Below are positions 44,955 to 55,013 of a stretch of 64,000 nt of DNA, one piece after another; the first letter of the stretch is position 1, and each line of letters starts with the position of its first letter. This DNA is from Flavobacterium johnsoniae (GTDB lineage: Bacteria; Bacteroidota; Bacteroidia; Flavobacteriales; Flavobacteriaceae). Made by a program: the position numbers and the translations under genes. Location: contig NZ_MLFK01000011.1 of NCBI RefSeq assembly GCF_001879205.1, positions 1 through 64,000 on the forward strand, in the 5' to 3' direction. A model generated the notes under the pieces. It saw only the letters and a list, made by a program, of their open reading frames with translations, did no database searches and had not been told where the DNA came from.

Positions 44955-46196
44955 TTAATATTTTAATTTTTGGATAGCAGTAATTTGTCCGCCTTCCACT
45001 TTCATACCTTGTGTAGCTGCACCAGAAGTACCATTGATAGTATAGATCCAGTTACCATCGGGAGTATTTACACCAAGAACAGCTGAATTTCCATCTTCTG
45101 TTGTAATATTATAACGAGTAGTAGCATTTGATAATACTGCAGGCATACCAGTAACCCACTTGAAGGTTTGGTTGTACACATCAGCAACAGCTAACCTAAC
45201 AGCTCCTGCATTAGTTCCTGGAGTTCCGTACATTAATAATAAGAACTTACCATTTGAAATATAACTTGTTGAAGAGATTTTATATCCTCCGGATTTTTCC
45301 TGAACGTTAAAGAAGTAAGATTTGTCAAATTCTGTAGTACCTTTATTAATTTTAACAACAGCCGAAGGTTTTGTAGAAGTAACTACGTTATTAGATGTTG
45401 CAATAGCGCCAGAAAATCCATAAGCATCTCCTTTTTCATCCTGAAACAATCCATTAGTAAAATAAGCTCCTAAGTAACTTGTACGGTCATCTTTAATCAC
45501 TTTTTCTAATTTTAGATCTGGATAACTATATACAGCTACCCAAGTACTATCTGCATGTCTTGATCCAAAAGTATCCGGAGCAATACCATTAATTTTCATG
45601 TAAGGCATAAATACTTTATCTCCCACCTGAGTTGCCCAGGTAAAATGAGCTCTTTCTGCTAAATCCGGATTTTTATTTCCAATTAAAAGTCTGGTATCTT
45701 GTGACACTGTTCCTGTAAGTATTGATTTTTCCGCATCAACTTTATACATATATGAAATTGAAGCACCGCTTCTAGGTACTTTTACCATTAAAATATCTTT
45801 GTTAACTGGTGCAAAAACCTGAACTGTCTCTGCTTGGAAATTTGAAATTTTAGTTAAATCTCCATTCGCAGTTAAGCCGTAAGTAGTAACAGCTCCCGGA
45901 TTTCCCTGACCGTAAAGGAAACTAAAAAACTTGTTTTGTGTTGATAAATAATAACGGTAAGTACCGTCTTGTTCTAGTCCGTTTCCTTGTGTTGTTATTG
46001 ATCCTGTTGAAATATCACCAGCTGTTAATAGATAATCAGCTACACCTTGCGCTCCTGTAGTAACTGTAACTATATATTTTGTTTTTGATGTATCTCCACT
46101 AACGTCTCCTTTCGGCGCATCGTCAGAACTTTCACAAGAGGAAAATGACAAAACCAATGCAGCTAATAGTAAAGGTAATTTGCTAATTGTTTTCAT
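44955..46196 (-). CDS. DUF4374-family lipoprotein
   Basis: 413 aa with a lipobox SFSSC (Cys21). The body is beta-propeller-like, with repeats such as TKYIVTVTTG, YRYYLSTQNKFFSFLYGQG and GKFLLLMYGTPGTNAGAVRLAVADVYN, typical of DUF4374. These proteins occur in Bacteroidota beside TonB-dependent siderophore or heme receptors. The ligand is unknown. It lies 26 bp after the receptor gene in the same operon. Confidence 0.8.
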   Translation of the reverse strand: MKTISKLPLLLAALVLSFSSCESSDDAPKGDVSGDTSKTKYIVTVTTGAQGVADYLLTAGDISTGSITTQGNGLEQDGTYRYYLSTQNKFFSFLYGQGNPGAVTTYGLTANGDLTKISNFQAETVQVFAPVNKDILMVKVPRSGASISYMYKVDAEKSILTGTVSQDTRLLIGNKNPDLAERAHFTWATQVGDKVFMPYMKINGIAPDTFGSRHADSTWVAVYSYPDLKLEKVIKDDRTSYLGAYFTNGLFQDEKGDAYGFSGAIATSNNVVTSTKPSAVVKINKGTTEFDKSYFFNVQEKSGGYKISSTSYISNGKFLLLMYGTPGTNAGAVRLAVADVYNQTFKWVTGMPAVLSNATTRYNITTEDGNSAVLGVNTPDGNWIYTINGTSGAATQGMKVEGGQITAIQKLKY

Positions 46197-46222
46197 AGTA
46201 TTAATTGTTTTATATATTAAAA

Positions 46223-48622
46223 TTATTTATTCGATTTATTAAAGAAATATCTAAATTTCACATAAAAGGCACGACTTGGCTTTTGAAGCGAAAAGTTATC
46301 AACGAGTTCGTTATCCATTAAATTTTGACACTCCAATGCCACGTTATATTTTCCGTTAGCCATAGTGTAAACCACATTTAAATCATGCTTAAACTGTACA
46401 GGGATATCATGCTTTCCAGACGATGTACCACTGCTTGGCCAATACAAATAATAAGAATGCACATAAAGAAGATTATAACCTGCAGATAAATTATTCCCTT
46501 TTTTAAATACATCATTAAAGAAAAGCGTCGCGTCCAGATTCCCAAATAAATAAGGAATATTAGGCAATCTGTCTTTATAGATATAAGACACATAATTTTG
46601 TTCTGGCTGAAATTCTGTTCTGTTACGAATATTTTGATAAGTCATATTAAGACCAGAAGTGAATCTTTTTTTATAAGAATATCGAATCTCACCATCAATT
46701 CCCTGAGTTCTTACATTGTCTTGGTTTGTAGTTACATATTTGTTTTGGTTATTATTAAGCTCTGTACGAATAAAACCAGTAGTATTACGATATATTCCAT
46801 TAATATCAAATGACAAGGCATTAACCGCATTAAAGCTGGTTTGATAACTAAGTCCCAAATTAAAATTGTTACTGGATTCCGGGTCTAATTCTGTATTACC
46901 TTGTATATTTTCGTTTGGATCTCCAAAAATTTCAGTCGGAGTAGGTAATCGATAGGACTTTTCGTAAGAGGCTTTTAATTGCAGATTTTGCTTTAAATAA
47001 TAACTGCTTGCTGCTCCATATCCTAAAACAGATAGATTGTCAGTGAGTTTGCGATAAGCGACATCCCCCCAATTTCCTGAAGGATTATAACTAAACATGT
47101 AAGTACTTTTTAAATTATAATCTTTAAAAAACACAGAAGTACTCCATTTTTCATTGTAGTCAAATTTATAGCCCGCCGCTAAAATATTTTTTTGTGTTTT
47201 TTGAGGCTGTTGATAGGTTACAGATTCGGGATAAAGTTCATCACTTCCTTTACGATCAAAAGTATTGAAAGTGTTATTTAACATAAAAGAATGATGTTGT
47301 CCTATAGCATAAGTGGCATTGAAAGTGGCTACTCCGTTGTTATTTTTAAATTTATAAAGGGATCTTCCGGCTTCTCCTCCCGGACCATCGTTTGTTGTAT
47401 ATTGCCCAAACCAATTGTATCGTCTATTTACAGTATCTACAGTTTGTTCATAACCAAAATTAAAATTTCCCGTTACATCCACATTCAGTCCTTTTGTAAA
47501 CAAATCTTTTACCTGATATTTTAAAGTAGGCATTAAAGTATTCCCGCGTCTATACCTTTCACCAAAAACTGCTGCCATTCTGGCTCCGGTTTGAATATCG
47601 GCCTTATTTTGTCCGGCTGTAAAACCAACCATTAATTTATCGGCATATTTTTTACCCGTAATTCCAATATTAAAAATTACTGTTTCATTATGGTAATTAT
47701 CATGAAATCTTCTTACTCGTTTTTCTGGATAATATTTACCCGTTTCTAAATTTTGGCCTTCAGCATTTACCCAGTAATTATTATCCGAATAATTTTGAAA
47801 GGCATTAATTTCTGTAGTAAAACCACTTTTTGAAGTATAGCCTGCGTTTACAGCAGTTTTAAATGTGTTGAATGATCCAAAGGAATAAGAAGCATCCACA
47901 TATGTACGAGGTTTGCTGTTCGTTACAATATTAACAGCTCCTCCTAAAGCATCACCGCCCAGCCAAATGGGCACCACACCTTTATAAACTTCTACACGAT
48001 CAGCCAGATTAATTGGAATATTATTAATTTGAAAAGATGAACCAAAATTATCCATCGGCACACCATCAATAAAAATTTTAATTTGGTTTCCGGAAAAACC
48101 ATTAATCGATAATTCTGATCGGGATCCTACTCCGCCGGCTTCACGAAAACGTACACCTGATACTCTATCTAAGGCATGTGCCAGATCTAAAGTAGAGTTA
48201 TGCAGTTTTTTTGCATCGACAGCTGTTACATTATAAGCTTGCTTATTGATCTTATTAACTGCCGAACGCCCTATTACGGATACACTTTCCAATTCGTTTA
48301 ACTCATTTTCTAATTTTATAGAAAGGTTAACATTGTTATTATTAGGCGAAACTTCTATATGCTTTTTGAAGTTCGAAAAACCTATTGCGGAAATTTTCAA
48401 AGTATACTTTCCGGGCTTGACATTCTTAAAAACAAAATTTCCATTGTCATCAGAAATCACACTTAAGTCAGTTTTTTCTACAACAATCGTAGCATACGGA
48501 ATTGTTTGCCCAGATTTTTCCGCAACCTGTCCGAATATCGTTAAACCTTGTTTTTGCTGGGAAAATGATAAGAACGTGGAAAGTAAAAATAAAATAAAAA
48601 ATAAAAATTTGTGAGTTGTCAT
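46223..48622 (-). CDS. TonB-dependent outer-membrane receptor, siderophore type
   Basis: 799 aa. The signal peptide ends near SFSQ (residue 22). A CarboxypepD_reg-like domain (TIFGQVAEKSGQTIPYATI...) is followed by a plug with RVSGVRFREAGGVGSRSELSINGF and DRVEVYKGVVPIWLGGDALGGAVNIVT. The rest is a 22-strand-type barrel ending in YFFNKSNK, without the usual terminal aromatic. It lacks SusC motifs and is not paired with SusD, so the cargo is likely a metal chelate. It is divergent from an AraC gene. Confidence 0.87.
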   Translation of the reverse strand: MTTHKFLFFILFLLSTFLSFSQQKQGLTIFGQVAEKSGQTIPYATIVVEKTDLSVISDDNGNFVFKNVKPGKYTLKISAIGFSNFKKHIEVSPNNNNVNLSIKLENELNELESVSVIGRSAVNKINKQAYNVTAVDAKKLHNSTLDLAHALDRVSGVRFREAGGVGSRSELSINGFSGNQIKIFIDGVPMDNFGSSFQINNIPINLADRVEVYKGVVPIWLGGDALGGAVNIVTNSKPRTYVDASYSFGSFNTFKTAVNAGYTSKSGFTTEINAFQNYSDNNYWVNAEGQNLETGKYYPEKRVRRFHDNYHNETVIFNIGITGKKYADKLMVGFTAGQNKADIQTGARMAAVFGERYRRGNTLMPTLKYQVKDLFTKGLNVDVTGNFNFGYEQTVDTVNRRYNWFGQYTTNDGPGGEAGRSLYKFKNNNGVATFNATYAIGQHHSFMLNNTFNTFDRKGSDELYPESVTYQQPQKTQKNILAAGYKFDYNEKWSTSVFFKDYNLKSTYMFSYNPSGNWGDVAYRKLTDNLSVLGYGAASSYYLKQNLQLKASYEKSYRLPTPTEIFGDPNENIQGNTELDPESSNNFNLGLSYQTSFNAVNALSFDINGIYRNTTGFIRTELNNNQNKYVTTNQDNVRTQGIDGEIRYSYKKRFTSGLNMTYQNIRNRTEFQPEQNYVSYIYKDRLPNIPYLFGNLDATLFFNDVFKKGNNLSAGYNLLYVHSYYLYWPSSGTSSGKHDIPVQFKHDLNVVYTMANGKYNVALECQNLMDNELVDNFSLQKPSRAFYVKFRYFFNKSNK

Positions 48623-48657
48623 ATCTTTAATTAGACTAATTATAAATAACTTTGGCG

Positions 48658-48732
48658 CAAAAGTACCATCAACTGCATTAAAAAAGTTAGGGAAAAACGG
48701 ATTATTATTTTGTAAAAACGGATTATATTTTG
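48658..48732. promoter_or_regulatory. Receptor promoter with a tandem direct repeat
   Basis: On the minus strand TACTTTTG (48665-48658) fits the -7 box of the receptor gene. About 28 bp upstream of it are two near-identical copies of AAAAACGGATTATATTTTG (48693-48712 and 48714-48732). The spacing suits an AraC-type activator bound in tandem; the second copy ends at the AraC start codon. Confidence 0.5.
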
Positions 48733-49761
48733 AGAATCAAATCGACACTATCAGCCCACGAAAAACCAATATTTACCATAGAAATCTCCGATCAATATCA
48801 TGCCGGCAGTATTTTAAAAGAAGAAAATATTGATATAAAAAACGAAGACTCCGAAGAAATAAAAAGTCATATCCTATCTACTGACGGAATGGTTCTGATT
48901 GATACTCAGATGTGTTTTTCGAAACCACAGACAGATATATTTGAAATCAGCGAGGAATGTGTTGTGATGGATTTTATAAGCTGCAGTAATATAGAAACTC
49001 AAATTGACCAGTTAGAAAGTGAAAAATACCTTAGGGAAAATACCCATAATATTTTTTACACCACAAAATTTAGAGGAACTTTTAAAATTCCGGCATTCGA
49101 AAGGGTAAATTATCTTTCCATAATTTTCTCAAAAGAATTTTACTATAACATTATAAACGAAGACTGGAAACTTCACGAAAAGTTTTCAAAAAACATACTT
49201 TTTAAAAAGTCAGGCTATTTAACTTCAAAGTACATTCCGTTTACGCCTTCTATTCAATGGGTGCTTTCTGAAATAAAAAACTGCGGCCGCAATGGAGCAT
49301 TGAAAAAAATGTACATCGAAACAAAAATTCGGGAACTTCTTATCCATCAGCTCGAATCTATAATTACACAGCCTCAGGAGAAAGATCGTATAGACGAAGA
49401 GGATTATGCAAAACTACAGCACGCAAAGCAGATTCTGGAAAAGGATTATGTTCATGCTCCTTCCCTATCAGAACTGTCCAGAATGATTTCGTTAAACGAA
49501 TTCAAACTCAAAAAAGGCTTTAAGGCTTGTTTTGGAACCACTGTTAAAAGCTATATCATTAAACTCAGAATGGAATATGCCAAAGAATTATTTAAAGAAA
49601 AAACATCTACCGTAAGCGAAGTTGCTTATAAATGCGGTTACAAGGACATTTCACATTTCTCCGCCGCTTTTAAGAGTTTCTATGGTTCTTCTCCACAAAA
49701 ATTCAAAAGCCATTTGGAGTTTATTTACTTCTGGATTTCGGGATTATTCTTGTTGGGTTAA
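48730..49761 (+). CDS. AraC-family transcriptional regulator
   Basis: 343 aa. No in-frame ATG exists near the N-terminus: stops at 48679 and 48688 bound the frame, so TTG 48730 is the only reasonable start. Residues about 235-335 form the double helix-turn-helix (LSELSRMISLNEFKLKKGFKACFG, then TVSEVAYKCGYKDISHFSAAFKSFYG). The N-terminal 200 residues are a ligand-sensing domain of unclear type. It is divergent from the TonB receptor with a 107-bp gap, so local control of that operon is likely. Confidence 0.85.
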   Translation: MRIKSTLSAHEKPIFTIEISDQYHAGSILKEENIDIKNEDSEEIKSHILSTDGMVLIDTQMCFSKPQTDIFEISEECVVMDFISCSNIETQIDQLESEKYLRENTHNIFYTTKFRGTFKIPAFERVNYLSIIFSKEFYYNIINEDWKLHEKFSKNILFKKSGYLTSKYIPFTPSIQWVLSEIKNCGRNGALKKMYIETKIRELLIHQLESIITQPQEKDRIDEEDYAKLQHAKQILEKDYVHAPSLSELSRMISLNEFKLKKGFKACFGTTVKSYIIKLRMEYAKELFKEKTSTVSEVAYKCGYKDISHFSAAFKSFYGSSPQKFKSHLEFIYFWISGLFLLG

Positions 49762-50417
49762 AAAAAAAGGTTTTTAGATTAAGTTATATCAATAACAAAA
49801 CCTAAAAACCTAGAAAAAAATTGGACATTGCTGTATAATTACAAATTCTACAAGTTACCCACGATCAAATGAATATGTCAAATTTTCAAAATTAAAAATC
49901 GTCTCTCCAAAAACATTTTTAACTGCAGAAACCTTTAGAAAATAATTAAAAAGGTAAAACCATATTCTCAAGTTTCTACATGGCAAAGCTAAAGGCTGTT
50001 TTTCAAATTTCTATACGGTTTTCCACATTCCAATAAAAGATTTTTTCATTTTGTGCCTAAGTAATTAAGGCTCTACGTGTCTGTAATTTTAAATCTCTCG
50101 TATTTAACACATTAAAAAAATGTCTTCAAAAACAAGACAGCTGTTTTTCTTATTCTAGATTAAGCCGCTCATTTTAACTTACCCAATATCTTTGCCAGAC
50201 AAATTACAAGTTCTGTCAAAAACTGAAATTAAAAAGAGTAGAAAAACTTAGAAACTTAGCCGCTAAGAACCTTAGAAACTTTCTTATTCTAGATTAAGTT
50301 GAAGCAAAAACAAAACAAATAAATTTGTAAAGTAAAATCATAAATTCTGCGGCACTGAAATTTCAAAGTAAAAAACCTAGAACCTCAGTATTTTAGAATC
50401 TTAGAAACTTAGAAAAA
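49762..50417. other. Long AT-rich intergenic region
   Basis: 656 bp without a convincing ORF. An inverted repeat (AGGTTTTTAG at about 49769, CTAAAAACCT at about 49802) may terminate the AraC gene. The 18-bp word TTCTTATTCTAGATTAAG occurs twice (near 50147 and 50282). TTAGAAACTTAG-type repeats fill 50230-50415, as in many Flavobacterium intergenic regions. Confidence 0.5.
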
Positions 50418-50732
50418 ATGAAAACACTTGAATTCTTATTACTTGGAAAAAACGAAGCGATCCTGGCCATTTTACTTCGCCTTGTAAATGCTTACGAAGA
50501 TTGGAACGCTGTTTCTTTCAACAATGAAGCAGAAGCTCAGGAATATTTTCAGCATCACAAAATCGACGTTGTTCTTTTGAGTTCCGGAATCGAAGATCAT
50601 ATCGAAAAAGAGTTTACTTTATTTTGCTTAAAACAACAGCCAGACGTAGAAGTAATTGAACATTTTGGCGGAGGAAGCGGTTTATTAAAATCAGAAATTC
50701 TTCACCGTTTACATCTAAAAGGAAAAATTTAG
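50418..50732 (+). CDS. Small receiver-like protein without phosphoacceptor
   Basis: 104 aa, cytoplasmic. The order of predicted beta-strands and helices (KTLEFLLLGKNE, YEDWNAVSFNNEAEAQEYF, IDVVLLSSGIED, VEVIEHFGGG) resembles half a response-regulator receiver fold. The Asp expected at the end of the third strand is replaced by SSG. It may be a small conserved Flavobacterium protein of unknown role. It lies 226 bp before the isochorismatase-like gene. Confidence 0.55.
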   Translation: MKTLEFLLLGKNEAILAILLRLVNAYEDWNAVSFNNEAEAQEYFQHHKIDVVLLSSGIEDHIEKEFTLFCLKQQPDVEVIEHFGGGSGLLKSEILHRLHLKGKI

Positions 50733-50958
50733 GTACCAGAAATTTCCTTTTTAAAAATTCACTAAAAGCTTTAGAATAATCCATTCACGAATATCCAATT
50801 TTTATTGACGATATATCGTTAGGCTCACTATTGCCTTTTCTGAAAATCCTTTTAAAATCAAGACATTACAAACAAGGCATTTAATTTGAATGCAAAACAC
50901 TGAAAATCAAATACAAAATATTTTTAAACCTTTTAATTAACGACAAAATCACATTATC

Positions 50959-51648
50959 ATGAAAAAATTAATCCTTACAGCAGTTTTATTAGTAGTAACA
51001 TTCATTGGGTTCGCTCAAAAACCAAGTCCATCATTATTAGATCCGTCAAATCACACTTTAGTATTAATCGATTACGAAAGCCAAATGGCATTTGCAGTAA
51101 GCAATATTCCAATCGATCAGCTTAGAAACAACACGGCATTAGTAGCAGGAGCATCTAAAATATTTAAAGTTCCCACTATTGTAACAACCGTTGCAGAGAA
51201 ATCATTCAGCGGACCTGTTTTTAGAGAAATTGAAGAATTCTATCCACAAAAAACTTCCAACTATATCGATCGTACCACAATGAATACCTGGGAAGATGCT
51301 CCGGCACGTAAAGCCATTATTGCAACAGGCAAAAAGAAAATTGTTTTTGGCGGTTTGTGGACAAGTGTTTGTATCGTTGGGCCGGTTTTATCAGCTATCA
51401 ACGAAGGTTATGATGTTTATGTAATTACAGATGCAAGCGGAGACGTATCTAAAGAAGCGCATGAAATGGCCGTAACACGTATGGTTCAGGCTGGTGCTCA
51501 TCCGGTAACTTCATTGCAGTATTTATTAGAATTACAACGCGACTGGGCTCGTCAGGAAACTTATGTACCTGTAACAGATTTAGTAAAAAAATATGGCGGT
51601 GCTTATGGTGTAGGCGTTCAATATGCTCACGAAATGTTAAAACACTAA
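50959..51648 (+). CDS. Exported isochorismatase-like hydrolase
   Basis: 229 aa. Residues 1-20 are a signal peptide (ending GFAQ). The rest is an isochorismatase/cysteine-hydrolase fold with Asp38 in LVLIDYESQ, a Lys in GKKKIVFGG and Cys138 in GLWTSVCIVGP, the usual catalytic triad. The family cleaves amide or ester bonds of small molecules. Secretion is unusual for it. It stands 187 bp before an exported amidohydrolase. Confidence 0.82.
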   Translation: MKKLILTAVLLVVTFIGFAQKPSPSLLDPSNHTLVLIDYESQMAFAVSNIPIDQLRNNTALVAGASKIFKVPTIVTTVAEKSFSGPVFREIEEFYPQKTSNYIDRTTMNTWEDAPARKAIIATGKKKIVFGGLWTSVCIVGPVLSAINEGYDVYVITDASGDVSKEAHEMAVTRMVQAGAHPVTSLQYLLELQRDWARQETYVPVTDLVKKYGGAYGVGVQYAHEMLKH

Positions 51649-51834
51649 TTCTATTCTAAATTAAAAATTGAGAATTAAAAATTAAAAAAGTTTAAACCTT
51701 TTAGTTGTTGTAAAACTATTTTAAAGTTTAAAAACCAGTTTCTATCTTTTAATTTTCCACAGATTCAGGAGATTTTTAATTCTCGATTTTTAATTTATAA
51801 TTTTAAAAAAAAGCCAAACAAAAATACCACAACC

Positions 51835-53622
51835 ATGAAACTTATTACTAAAATAACAGCGCTTCTTTTAATCATTTCTCTGCCTGTTTCCGCTCAGGGC
51901 AAAAAAGCCACGCTAATCGTCCATCATGCCATAATTCACACTTTGGACAATAAAAACACAATTGCCGAAGCGATGGCCATTGCCGATGGAAAAATCCTAA
52001 AAACGGGAAAGAACAGCGAAATTCTAAAACTAAAAAATAACAAAACAACTGTAATCGATGCAAAAGGAAAAGTAATCATTCCCGGAATATTCGATTCGCA
52101 CATGCACATCATTCGCGGCGGAAGATTCTATAACACCGAATTGCGCTGGGATGGGGTTCGCTCTCTAAAAAGAGCTTTGGCCATGTTGAAAGAACAGGCA
52201 CAAAGAACTCCAAACGGGCAGTGGGTTCGCGTTGTTGGCGGCTGGAACGCTTATCAGTTTGAAGAAAAAAGACTTCCTACTCTAGCCGAAATAAACGAAG
52301 CAACCGGTGATGTTCCTGCTTTTATTCTTCACTTATACGGACATGCTTATTTAAACAAAGCCGGGTTAAAAGCCTTAAAAATTGATTCCAATACACCAAA
52401 TCCAAATGCGGGATTAATTGAAAAAGATGCCGGCGGCAACCCAACCGGATTGCTAGTTGCAGAGCCAAATGCTTTTATCCTGTACTCTACTCTTGCCAAA
52501 CTTCCTGAATTATCACCAGAAGAAAAAATAAACTCTACAAAACAGTTTATGACCGAAATGAACCGTCTTGGCGTAACAGCCATTATGGATGCAGGGGGCG
52601 GATTTCAAAATTTTCCAGACGATTACGGCGTAACAAACGGTTTATGCAAAGACAGCGATTTAACAATTAGAATGCCATATTATTTGTTTGCACAAAAAGC
52701 AGGAAGCGAATTAAACGATTACACCAAATGGATTAATACCGTTGAAATTGGCGAAGGCTGTGACGACGATCATCATTCTGATAAAGTTGAATATCATGTT
52801 CAGGGTGCAGGGGAAAACCTGGTTATGAGTGCCGGAGATTTTGAAAACTTCGACAAACCACGTCCGGAATTAAGCCCGGCGATGGAAGGACAACTGAAAG
52901 AAGTTTTATCATTATTGGTAAAAAACAGATGGCCGTTTAGAATTCACGCTACTTACAACGAAAGTATTACAAGATTTTTAAATGTTATAGAAGACATCAA
53001 CAAGGAAACTCCGCTAAATGGTCTTTTATGGTTCTTTGATCACGGAGAAACCGTTTCTGTAGAAAACTTAAAACGCATAAAAGCTTTGAACGGAGGATTA
53101 GCAATTCAGCATAGAATGGCGTATCAGGGAGAAAGTTTCATTAAAAGATACGGGAAAACCGCCGCCGCCAATACAGTTCCGCTTAAGAAAATTTTAGAAT
53201 TAGGAATTAAAGTGGGAATGGGAACTGACGGAACCCGTGTAGCAAGTTATAATCCGTGGGTGGGCTTATACTGGCTGACAACCGGAAAAACACTTGGAGG
53301 CTTAAAATATATGAATGACGAAAATATCGTTGACAGAACAACGGCGCTAAAATTATTTACTTACGGAAGTGCCGAATTAATCAATATTGAAAAAGACCGC
53401 GGAATGCTGACTGCAGATAAATTAGCCGATTTTGCTATTCTTTCTGATGATTATTTTAATGCTCCCGAAGATAAAATCCTTAATATCGAATCAAAACTGA
53501 CAGTTGTAAACGGAAAAATCGTTTATGCCGACCATGATTTTAGAACTTTTGCAAACGAAACACCAAAAGCAATTCCAGACTGGAGTCCGGTAAATTACTT
53601 TGGAGGTTATCAGAAAAATTAA
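51835..53622 (+). CDS. Exported amidohydrolase (Amidohydrolase_3/YtcJ type)
   Basis: 595 aa. Signal peptide 1-20 (PVSAQ). The metal-binding motif DSHMH (His89, His91) lies after the N-terminal beta-sandwich (VIDAKGKVIIPG). Later metal or active-site blocks include RIHATYNES, WFFDHGE, QHRMAY and GMGTDGTR. These enzymes hydrolyse C-N bonds of diverse small molecules. It is 2 bp from the porin gene and co-transcribed with it. Confidence 0.85.
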   Translation: MKLITKITALLLIISLPVSAQGKKATLIVHHAIIHTLDNKNTIAEAMAIADGKILKTGKNSEILKLKNNKTTVIDAKGKVIIPGIFDSHMHIIRGGRFYNTELRWDGVRSLKRALAMLKEQAQRTPNGQWVRVVGGWNAYQFEEKRLPTLAEINEATGDVPAFILHLYGHAYLNKAGLKALKIDSNTPNPNAGLIEKDAGGNPTGLLVAEPNAFILYSTLAKLPELSPEEKINSTKQFMTEMNRLGVTAIMDAGGGFQNFPDDYGVTNGLCKDSDLTIRMPYYLFAQKAGSELNDYTKWINTVEIGEGCDDDHHSDKVEYHVQGAGENLVMSAGDFENFDKPRPELSPAMEGQLKEVLSLLVKNRWPFRIHATYNESITRFLNVIEDINKETPLNGLLWFFDHGETVSVENLKRIKALNGGLAIQHRMAYQGESFIKRYGKTAAANTVPLKKILELGIKVGMGTDGTRVASYNPWVGLYWLTTGKTLGGLKYMNDENIVDRTTALKLFTYGSAELINIEKDRGMLTADKLADFAILSDDYFNAPEDKILNIESKLTVVNGKIVYADHDFRTFANETPKAIPDWSPVNYFGGYQKN

Positions 53623-53624
53623 TT

Positions 53625-54992
53625 ATGAAAACTATTTTCCGATTATGGCTGCTTTTAGGATTTCTTCTTTCATCAAATGCACAACAGAAACCACTATTTC
53701 AAAAGCTGCGATATGACGATGATGTAACCTATCTAAAAGATTCTTCCAGAAACTGGTACGAGAAAATCAAATATATTCCATTAAGCCGAAACGAAAAATA
53801 TTTTACCTCATTTGGAGGCGAAGCACGACTGCAGTATACCAACACCGTAAATGATAAATGGGGTGACGAATCTGATGAAGGCGACGGTTATTTACTTTCG
53901 CGCTATCTGCTTCATGCCGATGTTCATTTGGGAATATTCAGAACGTTTTTTGAATTACAGAGCAGTTTAGCCAGCAGTAAAATTGATCCAAGTCCTGTTG
54001 ATGAAAATCAACTAGATGTTCATCAGGCATTTCTGGATATTGACTTTATCCGAAAAGAAAAACAGCAGTTAACGCTGCGTTTCGGAAGACAAGAAATGAT
54101 GTACGGTTCACAACGTTTAGTCGCCGTGCGTGAAGGCCCAAACAGCCGGCTTGCCTTTGATGGAGTAAAATTATTTTATAAAAAAGAAAACTGGCAGACA
54201 GATGCTTTTTTTACACATCCGGTTGCTAATATCTCCGGAACATTTAATGACAGTTTTAATGAAAACGCCCAGTTTTGGGGAAGTTATACGGTACTTCACA
54301 AAGTTCCTTTTATTCAGAATATCGATTTGTATTATTTGGGATTGTGGAAAAGCCGTGCTGTTTTTAATGATGCCGTTGGAGAAGAAAACCGACAATCTAT
54401 TGGAACCCGAATCTGGAAAAACAAAGGAAATTGGAAATATGATTTTGAAGGCGTTTATCAATTTGGAAAAATCAATCAAAAGACAATTTCGGCCTGGACA
54501 CTTTCCTCTTTTGCTTGTTATACTTTCGAAAACATCAAATTCAGTCCCGAAATTGGACTTAAAACAGAAATTATTTCAGGAGATAAAACATCCGGAGATG
54601 CCCATTTGGAAACTTTTAATCCGTTATATCCGAGAGGTGCCTATTTTGGATTGGTTGCTTTAATCGGCCCATCCAATTTAATTGATATTCATCCTTCCAT
54701 TAGTTTAACTTTATCTGAAAAATGGGGGCTCGGAATTGATTACGATATTTTCTGGAGACAAACCAGAAGCGATGGTTTATATGCCCCAAATATGCAGCTT
54801 TTATATTCCGGAAAAAATACAACTGAACGTTTTATAGGTTCGCAGTTAATTTCGAATTTAGATTATACTGCAAATGATTTTTTAGCCTTTACCTTAGAAT
54901 CAGGCTGGTTTAATGCTGGGCCGTTCTTAAAAGAAGCCGGTACAGGAAAAGATTATTTTTATGCAGCTTTGACGGCACAATTTAAATTTTAA
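53625..54992 (+). CDS. AlgE-like (alginate-export family) outer-membrane porin
   Basis: 455 aa with a signal peptide (1-19, LSSNAQ). The repeated amphipathic strands and RFGRQEMMYGSQRLVAVREGPNSRLAFDGVKLFY match the alginate-export family, monomeric barrels that pass anionic solutes. The C-terminus ends in Phe (LTAQFKF). The gene overlaps the amidohydrolase transcript and may admit its substrate. Alginate itself is not implied. Confidence 0.8.
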   Translation: MKTIFRLWLLLGFLLSSNAQQKPLFQKLRYDDDVTYLKDSSRNWYEKIKYIPLSRNEKYFTSFGGEARLQYTNTVNDKWGDESDEGDGYLLSRYLLHADVHLGIFRTFFELQSSLASSKIDPSPVDENQLDVHQAFLDIDFIRKEKQQLTLRFGRQEMMYGSQRLVAVREGPNSRLAFDGVKLFYKKENWQTDAFFTHPVANISGTFNDSFNENAQFWGSYTVLHKVPFIQNIDLYYLGLWKSRAVFNDAVGEENRQSIGTRIWKNKGNWKYDFEGVYQFGKINQKTISAWTLSSFACYTFENIKFSPEIGLKTEIISGDKTSGDAHLETFNPLYPRGAYFGLVALIGPSNLIDIHPSISLTLSEKWGLGIDYDIFWRQTRSDGLYAPNMQLLYSGKNTTERFIGSQLISNLDYTANDFLAFTLESGWFNAGPFLKEAGTGKDYFYAALTAQFKF

Positions 54993-55013
54993 ATTTGCAG
55001 AAAAGCAGATGCA

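Noticed and set aside
46598..48614. Plus-strand frames antisense to the TonB receptor
   Set aside because: Long antisense frames follow from codon bias; no signal, domain or start site supports them.
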